The notes under the pieces were generated by a model. That model was given only the letters and a program-made list of their open reading frames with translations. It was not told the DNA's origin and made no database searches. From assembly GCA_021801615.1 (NCBI GenBank), contig JAJYXS010000095.1, positions 1 through 12,949 on the forward strand: a stretch of DNA of 12,949 bases, in the 5' to 3' direction. The stretch is from Actinomycetes bacterium. GTDB lineage: Bacteria; Actinomycetota; Acidimicrobiia; Acidimicrobiales; RAAP-2. The position numbers and the translations under genes were made by a program. Shown piece after piece: positions 1-5,965 of the stretch (positions within the stretch are counted from its first letter, which is position 1; every line of letters begins with the position of its first letter).

Positions 1-66
1 GACCTGGACGACGATGACGACCTCGACGACGACGACCTGGACGACGATGACGACCTGGACGACGAC
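1..66. repeat. 33-bp in-frame tandem repeat encoding an acidic Asp/Leu tract
   Basis: Two 33-bp units (1-33 and 34-66) differ at one base (ctc versus ctg at the eighth codon). Each encodes DLDDDDDLDDD. A further partial copy follows, and earlier copies may lie left of the window. The unit is eleven codons, so copy-number change keeps the reading frame. Confidence 0.85.
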
Positions 67-483
67 CTCGACGACGGCGAATTCGAGGAGGAAGTGGACG
101 AATTCGAAGGGGACGATCTCGACGAGGAGTACGAGCCCGGCGACGTGAACGCCGTCGACCCGGCGGGTTACGAAGCCGGGGATGTGAACACGATCGCTGC
201 CCCAGCAGGGCGTGCCTCCGGGCCGGCACCGACCGCTCGCAGCGAGATGTCGGTCGCCGTGCTGGAGTACCTCGCGCGCGCGATGGCCGACGACCCCGAG
301 GCGGTCGTGATCCGCAAAGAGGAGCGTCGTGGGTCGACGATCCTGCGCCTCCATGTCGCGCCCGGCGACATGGGCCGTCTCATCGGGCGGCGTGGCCGCA
401 CGGCTCAGGCGATCCGGACCCTGGTCGGCGTCGCGGGCGCCCGCGAGGGTGTGAAGACCGTCGTTGACATCGCGGACGACTGA
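1..483 (+). CDS. khpA: KH-domain RNA-binding protein with acidic N-terminal extension (5' partial)
   Basis: The C-terminal 78 residues (from ATG 247) are a small KH-domain protein of the KhpA/YlqC type. It reads MSVAVLEYLARAMADDPEAV, followed by the KH loop GRLIGRRGRTAQAIR with its GxxG signature. This family binds RNA and sits between rpsP and rimM in many Gram-positives. The frame is open to the first base of the window. Upstream of the KH domain lie about 46 residues almost entirely D, E and L, then a linker with a degenerate doublet (PGDVNAV and AGDVNTI). The true start is outside the window. ATG 247 would give a family-typical length but has no clear ribosome binding site, so I favour one long protein, possibly a fusion to or extension of an upstream ribosomal protein. 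Its stop overlaps the rimM start by 20 nt. The KH call is firm; the status of the acidic part is uncertain. Confidence 0.88.
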   Translation, partial: DLDDDDDLDDDDLDDDDDLDDDLDDGEFEEEVDEFEGDDLDEEYEPGDVNAVDPAGYEAGDVNTIAAPAGRASGPAPTARSEMSVAVLEYLARAMADDPEAVVIRKEERRGSTILRLHVAPGDMGRLIGRRGRTAQAIRTLVGVAGAREGVKTVVDIADD

Positions 484-970
484 CGCTGGTTCTGCCGAGG
501 AGCCGGCACCACCGCTTCTCGCGGTCGGGCGCGTGGTACGGCCGCACGGTCTCGCAGGGGAGGTCGTCGTGGAGCTGTGGACCGACCGCACGGAGCGGCT
601 CCGCTGCGGTGCGACGCTCGTGAGCGACGTCGGGGAGCTGCAGGTCGCCGCGGCTCGCGCGCACCAGGGGCGTTTCCTCGTGCGATTCGAAGGGGTGGCC
701 GATCGGATGGGCGCCGAGACCCTGCGGGGACTGGAGCTGCGTGCCACGCCGCTGCACGTGGAAGGCGCCCTCTGGGTGCACGAGCTCGTGGGTGCCCGGG
801 TCGTGACGGCCGCAGGGCTCGACGTCGGCACCGTGGTCGCGCTGGAGCCCAATCCGGCGAGCGACCTCCTCGTGCTCGAGGGCGGAGCGCTGGTGCCGCT
901 TCGGTTCGTGACTGCGCTCGAGCCGGGCGTGAGGGTCACGGTCGACGTCCCCGACGGGCTGTTCGACTGA
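464..970 (+). CDS. rimM: Ribosome maturation factor RimM
   Basis: RimM assists late maturation of the 30S subunit by binding ribosomal protein uS19 and promoting 16S rRNA 3' domain assembly. The 168-residue length is normal. The N-terminal RimM domain (about residues 19-100) opens with LAVGRVVRPHGLAGEVVV, which matches the family signature. The C-terminal PRC-barrel (about 105-165) starts at ALWVHELVGARVV and ends VDVPDGLFD. The start is TTG at 464, inside the end of the KH gene (20-nt overlap). No better in-frame start precedes the conserved first strand, and this short N-terminal lead is typical. The overlap with khpA and the 8-nt gap to trmD point to one translationally coupled mRNA. Confidence 0.96.
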   Translation: MTSRTTDAGSAEEPAPPLLAVGRVVRPHGLAGEVVVELWTDRTERLRCGATLVSDVGELQVAAARAHQGRFLVRFEGVADRMGAETLRGLELRATPLHVEGALWVHELVGARVVTAAGLDVGTVVALEPNPASDLLVLEGGALVPLRFVTALEPGVRVTVDVPDGLFD

Positions 971-978
971 GTCTCGTC

Positions 979-1794
979 GTGCGGATCGACGTCTTCACGA
1001 TCTTTCCCGACCTCGTCGAGGACTACTGCCGCAAGAGCCTCCTCGGGAGGGCACGCGAACGGCAGGTCCTCGACCTGCGCGTGAGGGACCTGCGCGAGGG
1101 TGCCTCCGACCCCCGGCGCTCCGTGGACGACGCGCCGTTCGGGGGCGGCGCGGGGATGGTCCTGATGCCAGAGCCGCTCTTCACGGCGGTCGAGGCGGTC
1201 GAGGCGCTGCCGCGCCCACTGTTCCTTCTGTCCCCGAGCGGGAGGCGCTTCGATCAGGCGGTCGCGCGTGCGCTCGCCGCGAAGGACGGCTTCTCGCTCC
1301 TGTGCGGGCGCTACGAGGGAGTGGACCAGCGGGTGGCCGACCACCTGGTCGACGGAGAGCTTGCCGTCGGGGACGCCGTCGTCGCAGGGGGCGAGGTTCC
1401 CGCGCTCTTCGTCGTCGAGGCCGTCACCCGGCTCCTTCCCGGCGTGCTCGGGAACGAGGCGTCCACGGAGGAAGAGAGCTTCTCGACCGGGCTCCTCGAG
1501 TACCCGCAGTACACGCGGCCTGCGGTCTTTCGGGGATGGGCCGTTCCCGACGTGCTGCGCTCGGGCGACCATGCTCGCGTGGCGAGGTGGCGGCGGGTGG
1601 AAGCGCTCCGCCGTACGCTCGAACGACGCCCCGACCTCGTCGCGGCCCGGGGTGGGCTCACGCCGGAGGAAGCAGACCTGTTGGTGCAGGCTGGCGAGGT
1701 GCGGCTCCTAGCAGATCACGGCTACGATGGAGCGCTCGGCAACCTCGGCGACGACCGAGACGACCTGAAGGACGTGCCCCATGCACCCCACTGA
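979..1794 (+). CDS. trmD: tRNA (guanine37-N1)-methyltransferase TrmD
   Basis: TrmD methylates G37 next to the anticodon using S-adenosylmethionine and prevents +1 frameshifting. The frame is open far upstream, but the protein begins at GTG 979 (MRIDVFTIFP), which matches the canonical TrmD N-terminus, 8 nt after the rimM stop. The 271 residues include DDAPFGGGAGMVL (50-62), the knotted SAM-binding stretch LLCGRYEGVDQRV (108-120), GDAVVAGGEVPAL (131-143), LPGVLGN (153-159) and GLLEYPQYTRP (171-181). Arg151 corresponds to Escherichia coli Arg154. The position of E. coli catalytic Asp169 appears to be Glu (STEEESF, 162-168). The acidic tail past residue 250 is not conserved. The last 14 nt overlap the start of rplS. 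Confidence 0.97.
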   Translation: MRIDVFTIFPDLVEDYCRKSLLGRARERQVLDLRVRDLREGASDPRRSVDDAPFGGGAGMVLMPEPLFTAVEAVEALPRPLFLLSPSGRRFDQAVARALAAKDGFSLLCGRYEGVDQRVADHLVDGELAVGDAVVAGGEVPALFVVEAVTRLLPGVLGNEASTEEESFSTGLLEYPQYTRPAVFRGWAVPDVLRSGDHARVARWRRVEALRRTLERRPDLVAARGGLTPEEADLLVQAGEVRLLADHGYDGALGNLGDDRDDLKDVPHAPH

Positions 1795-2134
1795 GATCGT
1801 CGATCGCGACAGCTTGCGTGACGATGTCCCGGAGTTCCGGCCCGGTGACACCGTGAAGGTGCACGTGAGGGTCGTCGAGGGGAACCGGGAACGCGTGCAG
1901 GTGTTCCAGGGCGTGGTGCTTCGCCGCCAGGGCGCAGGTGTGCGCGAGACCTTCACCGTGCGCAAGGTGAGCTTTGGTGTCGGAGTCGAACGGACGTTCC
2001 CGGTGCACTCGCCGACCATCGCCCGGATCGAAGTGCTGACCCAAGGGGACGTGCGGAGGGCGAAGCTCTACTACCTGCGGGAGCTGTCGGGGAAGGCGGC
2101 GAAGGTGAAGGAGAAGCGGGCCGTCCGCCAGTGA
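1781..2134 (+). CDS. rplS: 50S ribosomal protein bL19
   Basis: bL19 is a structural protein of the large subunit at the 30S interface. The 117-residue length is standard. Family motifs are FRPGDTVKVHVRVVEGNRER (residues 19-38), QVFQGVVLRRQGAGVRETFTVRK, GVGVERTFPVHSPTIARIEV and the C-terminal KLYYLRELSGKAAKVKEKR. The ATG at 1781 lies inside the trmD 3' end and is preceded by an AAGGA-type ribosome binding site about 10 nt upstream, so trmD and rplS are translationally coupled. Confidence 0.98.
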   Translation: MHPTEIVDRDSLRDDVPEFRPGDTVKVHVRVVEGNRERVQVFQGVVLRRQGAGVRETFTVRKVSFGVGVERTFPVHSPTIARIEVLTQGDVRRAKLYYLRELSGKAAKVKEKRAVRQ

Positions 2135-2185
2135 GGTGGCTCTGCAGTCCCAGGCCCGCCCGCCCGCGGCGATGAGGATGCCGCG

Positions 2186-2479
2186 TTGAGCGAGGAGGAT
2201 CTCGAGCGCTACGAGGCCGAGATCGAGCTGGCCCTCGTCCAGGAGTACCGGGCAGTGCTCCCGATGTTCTCCTACGTGGTCGAGACGGAACGGCGCTTCT
2301 ACCTCGCCAACAACGTGTCGATGACGATCCGCTCGGAAGTGCAGCCGGCCTGCATCGAGCTCGAGCTCACCGACGCATGGGTATGGGACATGTACCGTCC
2401 GGCTCGATTCGTGCCCTCCGTTCGGGTCGTCACCTGGCGCGACGTGAACGTCGAACGGCTGCCCGAAAAGGAGCTGTGA
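2186..2479 (+). CDS. DUF2469 family protein
   Basis: This 97-residue protein closely resembles M. tuberculosis Rv2901c. It begins SEEDLERYEAEIELALVQEY and contains FSYVVETERRFYLANNV, DAWVWDMYRPARFV and VRVVTWRDVNVE. No biochemical function is established for the family. It is largely restricted to Actinomycetota and is normally found between rnhB and yraN. The start is TTG 2186, preceded by a GAGGA element about 8 nt upstream, and the start gives the family-typical N-terminus. The gap to rplS is 51 nt, with no room for lepB or rnhB, which normally lie between. This is the last plus-strand gene before the minus-strand arsenic-associated genes. Confidence 0.93.
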   Translation: MSEEDLERYEAEIELALVQEYRAVLPMFSYVVETERRFYLANNVSMTIRSEVQPACIELELTDAWVWDMYRPARFVPSVRVVTWRDVNVERLPEKEL

Positions 2480-2539
2480 CCTTAGGGGTCCGGCAGCTCC
2501 CGGGCCGCCCTGTTCGGACCGCGCGCCGACCGGCTCGCA

Positions 2540-3868
2540 TCACGGCTGAGGCTCGAAGCGACCGAGCTGGTGCCGGAGGGACGCTTCGAGCTGCGGCCTG
2601 CGATATTGGAAGCCTGCAGCCTCCAATCGTCGTGGGGCGACGCGCTGGCTCGCGCAGGCGACCTCATCGACGGCCTCGGCTCCGACCACGACGCGCAGCA
2701 CCGGCTTCGGAACGGGGAGCAGCGCCGGCCGGCGGAGCACGTGGGCGAGCGTGGCCGCGAAGTCCGTGCTCCGCACGGGTGCCGGCGCGACCGCGTTGAG
2801 CACGCCAGCGAGGTGCTCGTCGACGAGAGCCCTGGCGTAGACGTCGGTCAGGTCGTCGAGATCGATCCAGGAGAGCCACTGGCGACCGTTGCCGATCCGT
2901 CCGCCGAGACCGGCGAGGAAGACCGGACGCAGGAGCTCGAGCATGCCGCCACGCGTCGAGAGCACGATGCCGGTCCTCACCGTGACGACGCGAACGCCGG
3001 CTTCGGCGGCGCGTCCGGTGGCCGCTTCCCACTTCGCGACGACGTCTGCGAGGAAGCCGTCGCCGCCTTCAGCCGCCTCGTCGAGGAGGTCGTCCCCGCG
3101 GTCCGAGCCGTAGTACCCGATCGCTGAAGCTGCGAGCAGGACCTTTGGACCCTTCGACCGTGCGAGCGCGTCCGCGAGCCGGCGCGTCGGCTCGATCCTG
3201 CTCGACGCGATCGCGTTCTTGTGCTGCTCGCTGAAGCGCCCGGCGATCGACGCGCCCGCCAGGTGCACGACGGCGTCGACGCCCTCGAAAAGGCCCGGGT
3301 CGGGGTCTTCGGGATCCCAGGTTCGTTCGGTGTCGCTGCGCGGGGCCCGACGGACGAGGCGGATCACGCGGTGACCGGCGGTCGAGAGGAACGCGCAGAG
3401 CGCGGAGCCGACCAAGCCGGAGGACCCGGTGACCGCGACGGTCCGCGCGGTCGGGTCGATCCCGTGGAGCCGGGCGATCGCGTCGAGGTCGTCGCGCACC
3501 TGGGTGTGCCGGTAGACGAACATGCTCCGGAGGAACGGAGCGGGTATCGGCGTCGTGACCGCGTCGGTGATGAGCGTCCGGGTAGGGCCCTCGGGTGCGA
3601 ACGAATGGACGTGGTGCCATCGCAGCGGGAGCGAGACGAGGTCGTCGACGAAGCGCCGCGGCGGTTCGTAGCCGGAGTGCCGGGCGACCCAGCGGATGCC
3701 GCCTGGGAGCCCGATCACCGTCTCGCCGTTCGCGAGCGACCCGGCTTCCTTCATCACGCGCACGGGCTGCCAGGGAGGCGTGAGGCGCTCGAAGGTCCCG
3801 GGACGCTCGTGCCACGCGAAGACCGTGTCGATCGGGTGGTCGACCGAGCTCGAGTGCTCGATGCTCAC
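2540..3868 (-). CDS. SRPBCC domain fused to TIGR01777-type SDR epimerase/oxidoreductase
   Basis: The product is a 442-residue two-domain protein. Residues 1-130 resemble the SRPBCC (polyketide cyclase/START-like) ligand-binding fold: SSSVDHPIDTVFAWHERPGTF, then PPWQPVRV and LPLRWHHVHSF. Residues 140-440 are a TIGR01777-type nucleotide-binding reductase/epimerase. They carry the Rossmann motif VAVTGSSGLVG (144-154), HLAGASIAG (202-210), the SAIGYYGS stretch with the active-site Tyr region (248-255), and a C-terminal DUF1731 segment from PVPKPVLRVVVGAEAV. The frame extends about 70 codons further upstream, but GTG 3868 directly precedes the SRPBCC domain and has a GAGAGAGGGG ribosome binding site about 8 nt away. 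It lies 100 nt downstream of arsR on the same strand and could share its mRNA. The substrate is unknown. I know of no established arsenic role for this fusion. Confidence 0.88.
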   Translation of the reverse strand: MSIEHSSSVDHPIDTVFAWHERPGTFERLTPPWQPVRVMKEAGSLANGETVIGLPGGIRWVARHSGYEPPRRFVDDLVSLPLRWHHVHSFAPEGPTRTLITDAVTTPIPAPFLRSMFVYRHTQVRDDLDAIARLHGIDPTARTVAVTGSSGLVGSALCAFLSTAGHRVIRLVRRAPRSDTERTWDPEDPDPGLFEGVDAVVHLAGASIAGRFSEQHKNAIASSRIEPTRRLADALARSKGPKVLLAASAIGYYGSDRGDDLLDEAAEGGDGFLADVVAKWEAATGRAAEAGVRVVTVRTGIVLSTRGGMLELLRPVFLAGLGGRIGNGRQWLSWIDLDDLTDVYARALVDEHLAGVLNAVAPAPVRSTDFAATLAHVLRRPALLPVPKPVLRVVVGAEAVDEVACASQRVAPRRLEAAGFQYRRPQLEASLRHQLGRFEPQP

Positions 3869-3968
3869 CGGTTCATCCCCTCTCTCCTCGTCTCTCGTTG
3901 GGCTCACCCACCGAGCTGCGGGCGAGCCGGTCGACGATGAGGCCTGCCCTGCTGCTCGCGATGTTCCC

Positions 3969-4325
3969 TCAGCAGCACTCCGGGTCGAGGACCCGCACGA
4001 GCGCCCCCAGCGCGCGGCGGTCCGCGGCGTAGTAGATGCTCGCACCTTGGCGGGTCGCGAGGAGCAGACCGGCACGGCTGAGCTGGCCGAGGTGATGGCT
4101 GACGGTCGCGTCGGTCAGCTGCAGCTCGCGGGCGAGGTCGACGTTGCGGACCCCGACGGAGCCTGCGGCGAGCACCAGCGACAGGAGCTTGATGCGAACC
4201 GGATCGGCGAGTGCTTTGAGCCTGAGGGCGACCTCGAGCGCGTCGGCATCGCTCACCACCCCTGCGGCGACAGGGGGGCAGCACAGGGCACCGGACAGCT
4301 CGATCGTCGGCAACGACCTCGGCAT
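3969..4325 (-). CDS. arsR: ArsR/SmtB-family transcriptional repressor, probably As(III)-responsive
   Basis: This 118-residue winged-helix repressor has the ArsR core ALADPVRIKLLSLV (38-51), recognition helix TDATVSHHLGQLSRAGLL (71-88) and wing SIYYA. Family members bind operators as dimers and release DNA on metal binding. Cysteines occur only as a pair at 15-16 (ALCCPP) and as the last two residues, 117-118 (DPECC). The N-terminal pair matches Corynebacterium glutamicum-type ArsR (Cys15/Cys16), but the third ligand of that type (Cys55) has no counterpart here. The C-terminal pair may complete the thiolate site. ATG 4325 was chosen because it gives the usual N-terminal length; a GGAGG lies only 1 nt before it, which is too close for a classical site. 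Divergence from arsM supports arsenic as the inducer. Confidence 0.93.
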   Translation of the reverse strand: MPRSLPTIELSGALCCPPVAAGVVSDADALEVALRLKALADPVRIKLLSLVLAAGSVGVRNVDLARELQLTDATVSHHLGQLSRAGLLLATRQGASIYYAADRRALGALVRVLDPECC

Positions 4326-4379
4326 GCCTCCAGTATCGCATCCCTTGACATATATCGAGGGAGCTCCTAGGCTCAACCC
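4326..4379. promoter_or_regulatory. arsR/arsM divergent control region with overlapping promoters
   Basis: For arsM (plus strand) I see a perfect -35 TTGACA (4345-4350), a 17-bp spacer and an actinobacterial -10 TAGGCT (4368-4373) ending 6 nt before GTG 4380. For arsR (minus strand) one candidate is TTGAGC (4371-4376) with a 16-bp spacer and TATATG (4349-4354). A second is a -10 GATACT (4332-4337) ending 6 nt before ATG 4325. The two promoters share the same DNA, so one bound repressor would silence both. Promoter calls are by motif only. Confidence 0.7.
4342..4361. promoter_or_regulatory. Candidate ArsR operator (imperfect palindrome)
   Basis: A 20-bp imperfect palindrome (core TTGACATATATCGA at 4345-4358; 8 of 10 symmetric pairs match) lies in the middle of the arsR/arsM gap. 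It covers the arsM -35 and the candidate arsR -10. The AT-rich centre with flanking TTGA/TCGA arms resembles known ArsR/SmtB operators and stands out in this GC-rich DNA. Confidence 0.65.
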
Positions 4380-4526
4380 GTGCCAGCCCAACCCACCACG
4401 ACAAACATTCATCCGTCTCGCGGGGAGCTGGGAGACGCCTGCTGCGTCTCAGCCCCAGCCGATGCCCCAGCCCGAGCCGTCGCCGCAGGAGAGCACGCGG
4501 CGCATCCAGCCGCCCAGGAGACCGAT
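4380..4526 (+). other. Possible leaderless N-terminal extension of ArsM, or its 5' leader
   Basis: From GTG 4380 a 49-codon frame joins arsM without a stop. It contains a Cys-Cys pair (GELGDACCVSAP, pair at residues 21-22). The GTG is where transcription should begin from the TTGACA/TAGGCT promoter, as in leaderless actinobacterial mRNAs. Against it, about 17 of 49 codons end in A or T, far more than in the body of arsM. Either this is a variable N-terminus or a 147-nt leader. Confidence 0.45.
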
Positions 4527-5348
4527 ATGGACACCGCGATCCGGGAAGCCGTCCGGCGTCGCTACGCCGCAGCCGCCCTCGAAGCGGGGGGCGCGGCCGC
4601 TGGGGCCGGCTCGTGCTGCGGCCCGCCGGCGGCGAGCTGCTGCGGCCCGACAGGGCGCGCGGCCTTCGGGGCCGCGCTCTACGGCGAGGACGAGGCGGCG
4701 GTGGCGCCAGACGCGGTCGCGGCTTCGCTCGGGTGCGGCGTGCCGACCACCGTGGCGGACCTCCACCCAGGCGAGGTCGTCCTCGACCTTGGATCTGGAG
4801 CAGGCGCCGACGTGCTGATCGCTGCTCGACGTGTGCAACCCGGCGGCAGGGCGATCGGGGTCGACATGACCCCGGAGATGCTCGAGCTCGCCCGCCGCAA
4901 CGTCTCGGCCGCCGGGGTCGACAACGTGGAGCTCCTCGAGGGCTATCTCGAGGATCTCCCGCTGCCCGATGCGAGCGTGGACGTGGTCATCTCGAACTGC
5001 GTGATCAACCTGGCCGCGGACAAGCACGTCGTCTTGAGGGAAGCCGCCCGTGTGCTGCGCCCTGGCGGTCGCCTCGCGGTCTCCGACGTGATCGCCGATC
5101 CGGGCGTGGACGACGAAGCCCGTGCCGACATGGCCGGGTGGACCGGGTGCATCTCCGGACCGCTCGCCAAGGCCGGCTACCGGCTCGCCCTGTCCGACGC
5201 GGGCTTCGAGGACGTCGAGATCCTCGAGACGCACCGCGTGCACCTGCACGCGGCGGCCGCCATCATCCGAGCGCGGGTGCGCACCACGCTCGGGCCGTCC
5301 TGCGAACCGCTGCGAGGGGGGCCTGCGACCACCACCGGGCGTGCCTGA
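4527..5348 (+). CDS. arsM: Arsenite S-adenosylmethionine methyltransferase ArsM
   Basis: ArsM methylates As(III) with SAM to mono-, di- and trimethylated species, giving volatilisation or detoxification. From ATG 4527 (AGGAG about 6 nt upstream) the protein has 273 residues. It contains SAM motif I VLDLGSGAGADVL (85-97), GVDMTPEML (111-119) and the three cysteines that bind arsenic in characterised ArsMs: Cys70 (LGCGVP), Cys158 (SNCVINL) and Cys208 (GCISG). An N-terminal double-cysteine segment (SCCGPP at 29-34, SCCGPT at 37-42) is common in this family. The same frame is open upstream to GTG 4380, which sits 6 nt after a -10 element and could be a leaderless start adding 49 residues with another Cys pair. 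I chose ATG because the extension has weaker GC3 bias. It is divergent from arsR. Confidence 0.93.
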   Translation: MDTAIREAVRRRYAAAALEAGGAAAGAGSCCGPPAASCCGPTGRAAFGAALYGEDEAAVAPDAVAASLGCGVPTTVADLHPGEVVLDLGSGAGADVLIAARRVQPGGRAIGVDMTPEMLELARRNVSAAGVDNVELLEGYLEDLPLPDASVDVVISNCVINLAADKHVVLREAARVLRPGGRLAVSDVIADPGVDDEARADMAGWTGCISGPLAKAGYRLALSDAGFEDVEILETHRVHLHAAAAIIRARVRTTLGPSCEPLRGGPATTTGRA

Positions 5349-5437
5349 GCCGCGGCGTCTCCCCGAGGACCGGGCGACCCGCTGCCTCACGGCGCGAGCG
5401 ACCCCGAGGAGACGACGGTTCTTCGCGTGAGGTTCAC

Positions 5438-5782
5438 GTGACCGACGCCCGGCGCCGCGTCGGGGCCCAGGGAGAGCGGCTCGCCGCCTCGTGGTACACG
5501 GCCCATGGCTACGAAGTGCTCGCCCGGAACTGGCGTTGCGCGGCGGGAGAGATCGACCTCGTCCTTCGCAGAGGCCCGACGCTCGTGGTGTGCGAGGTGA
5601 AGTCCCGCAGCAGCCTCGCCTACGGGTCACCTGCAGAGGCGGTGACCGCCGACAAGCGCAGGAGGCTGCGGCGCCTCGCGGCAGGCTGGCTCGCGCAGCA
5701 TCGCATGCACGCGAAGACCGTGCGCTTCGACGTCGCGTGCGTGATCGGCGAGCGCGTCGAGATCGTGGAGGCCGCGTGGTGA
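5438..5782 (+). CDS. yraN: YraN/UPF0102 family nuclease-fold protein
   Basis: This 114-residue protein belongs to UPF0102, small proteins with a restriction-endonuclease-like fold, commonly beside comM (yifB) and dprA. Visible motifs are GAQGERLAASWYTAHGYEVLARNWR (10-34, GxxGExxAxxxL pattern), GEIDLV (38-43), EVKSR (54-58) and GSPAEAVTADKRRRL (64-78). The acidic residue of GEIDLV and the ExK of EVKSR form the PD-(D/E)xK-like catalytic arrangement. The frame is open much further upstream, but GTG 5438 gives the family N-terminus (MTDARRRVGAQGER). A GAGGT lies a few bases upstream. The cellular function is not established; context suggests DNA processing. Here it is separated from DUF2469 by the arsenic cassette and from comM by the nfeD/SPFH pair. 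Confidence 0.92.
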   Translation: MTDARRRVGAQGERLAASWYTAHGYEVLARNWRCAAGEIDLVLRRGPTLVVCEVKSRSSLAYGSPAEAVTADKRRRLRRLAAGWLAQHRMHAKTVRFDVACVIGERVEIVEAAW

Positions 5783-5887
5783 CCGGCGCGGGTCCCTTCG
5801 AGGTGCGGGCCACCTGCGCACCGCGCGCGGCGTGGCGACGCTCGCAAGATGGTGGCTCTCCGCCTGTGCGACGCGGCCGTAGCGCCA

Positions 5888-5893
5888 TATAGT
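5888..5893 (+). promoter_or_regulatory. Candidate -10 element upstream of the nfeD-like gene
   Basis: TATAGT at 5888-5893 matches the -10 consensus in five of six positions and is an AT-rich island in the 183-nt gap between yraN and the nfeD-like gene. No convincing -35 is visible 16-18 bp upstream. If used, transcription would start near 5900 and leave a leader of about 65 nt. The rest of the gap (5783-5887) shows no supported gene. Confidence 0.4.
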
Positions 5894-5965
5894 CGCGAGG
5901 AGCGGCTGCGGGCAAGCGGCGTGTGGACGGCGCAAGCCGGACGTGGCCCGCACAGGAGGCCGGCG

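Noticed and set aside
2487..2520. GGTCCG/CGGACC inverted repeat as terminator between the convergent DUF2469 and SDR genes
   Set aside because: Six-bp arms with a 22-nt loop and no T-tract; expected by chance at this GC content, though the position is suggestive.
3869..4075. 69-codon upstream extension of the SRPBCC-SDR protein
   Set aside because: It overlaps the 3' end of arsR antisense-free but out of frame, is Arg/Ser-rich, and GTG 3868 has a strong ribosome binding site directly before the SRPBCC domain.
5801..5822. Two mutually exclusive small hairpins (AGGTG/CACCT and GGTGCG/CGCACC) after yraN
   Set aside because: Stems of 5-6 bp are common in GC-rich DNA; no attenuator peptide, T-tract or conserved riboswitch core is seen.
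5849..5965. N-terminal extension of the nfeD-like protein from ATG 5849
   Set aside because: Composition is not protein-like, a -10 element lies inside it, and ATG 5966 has an ideal ribosome binding site.
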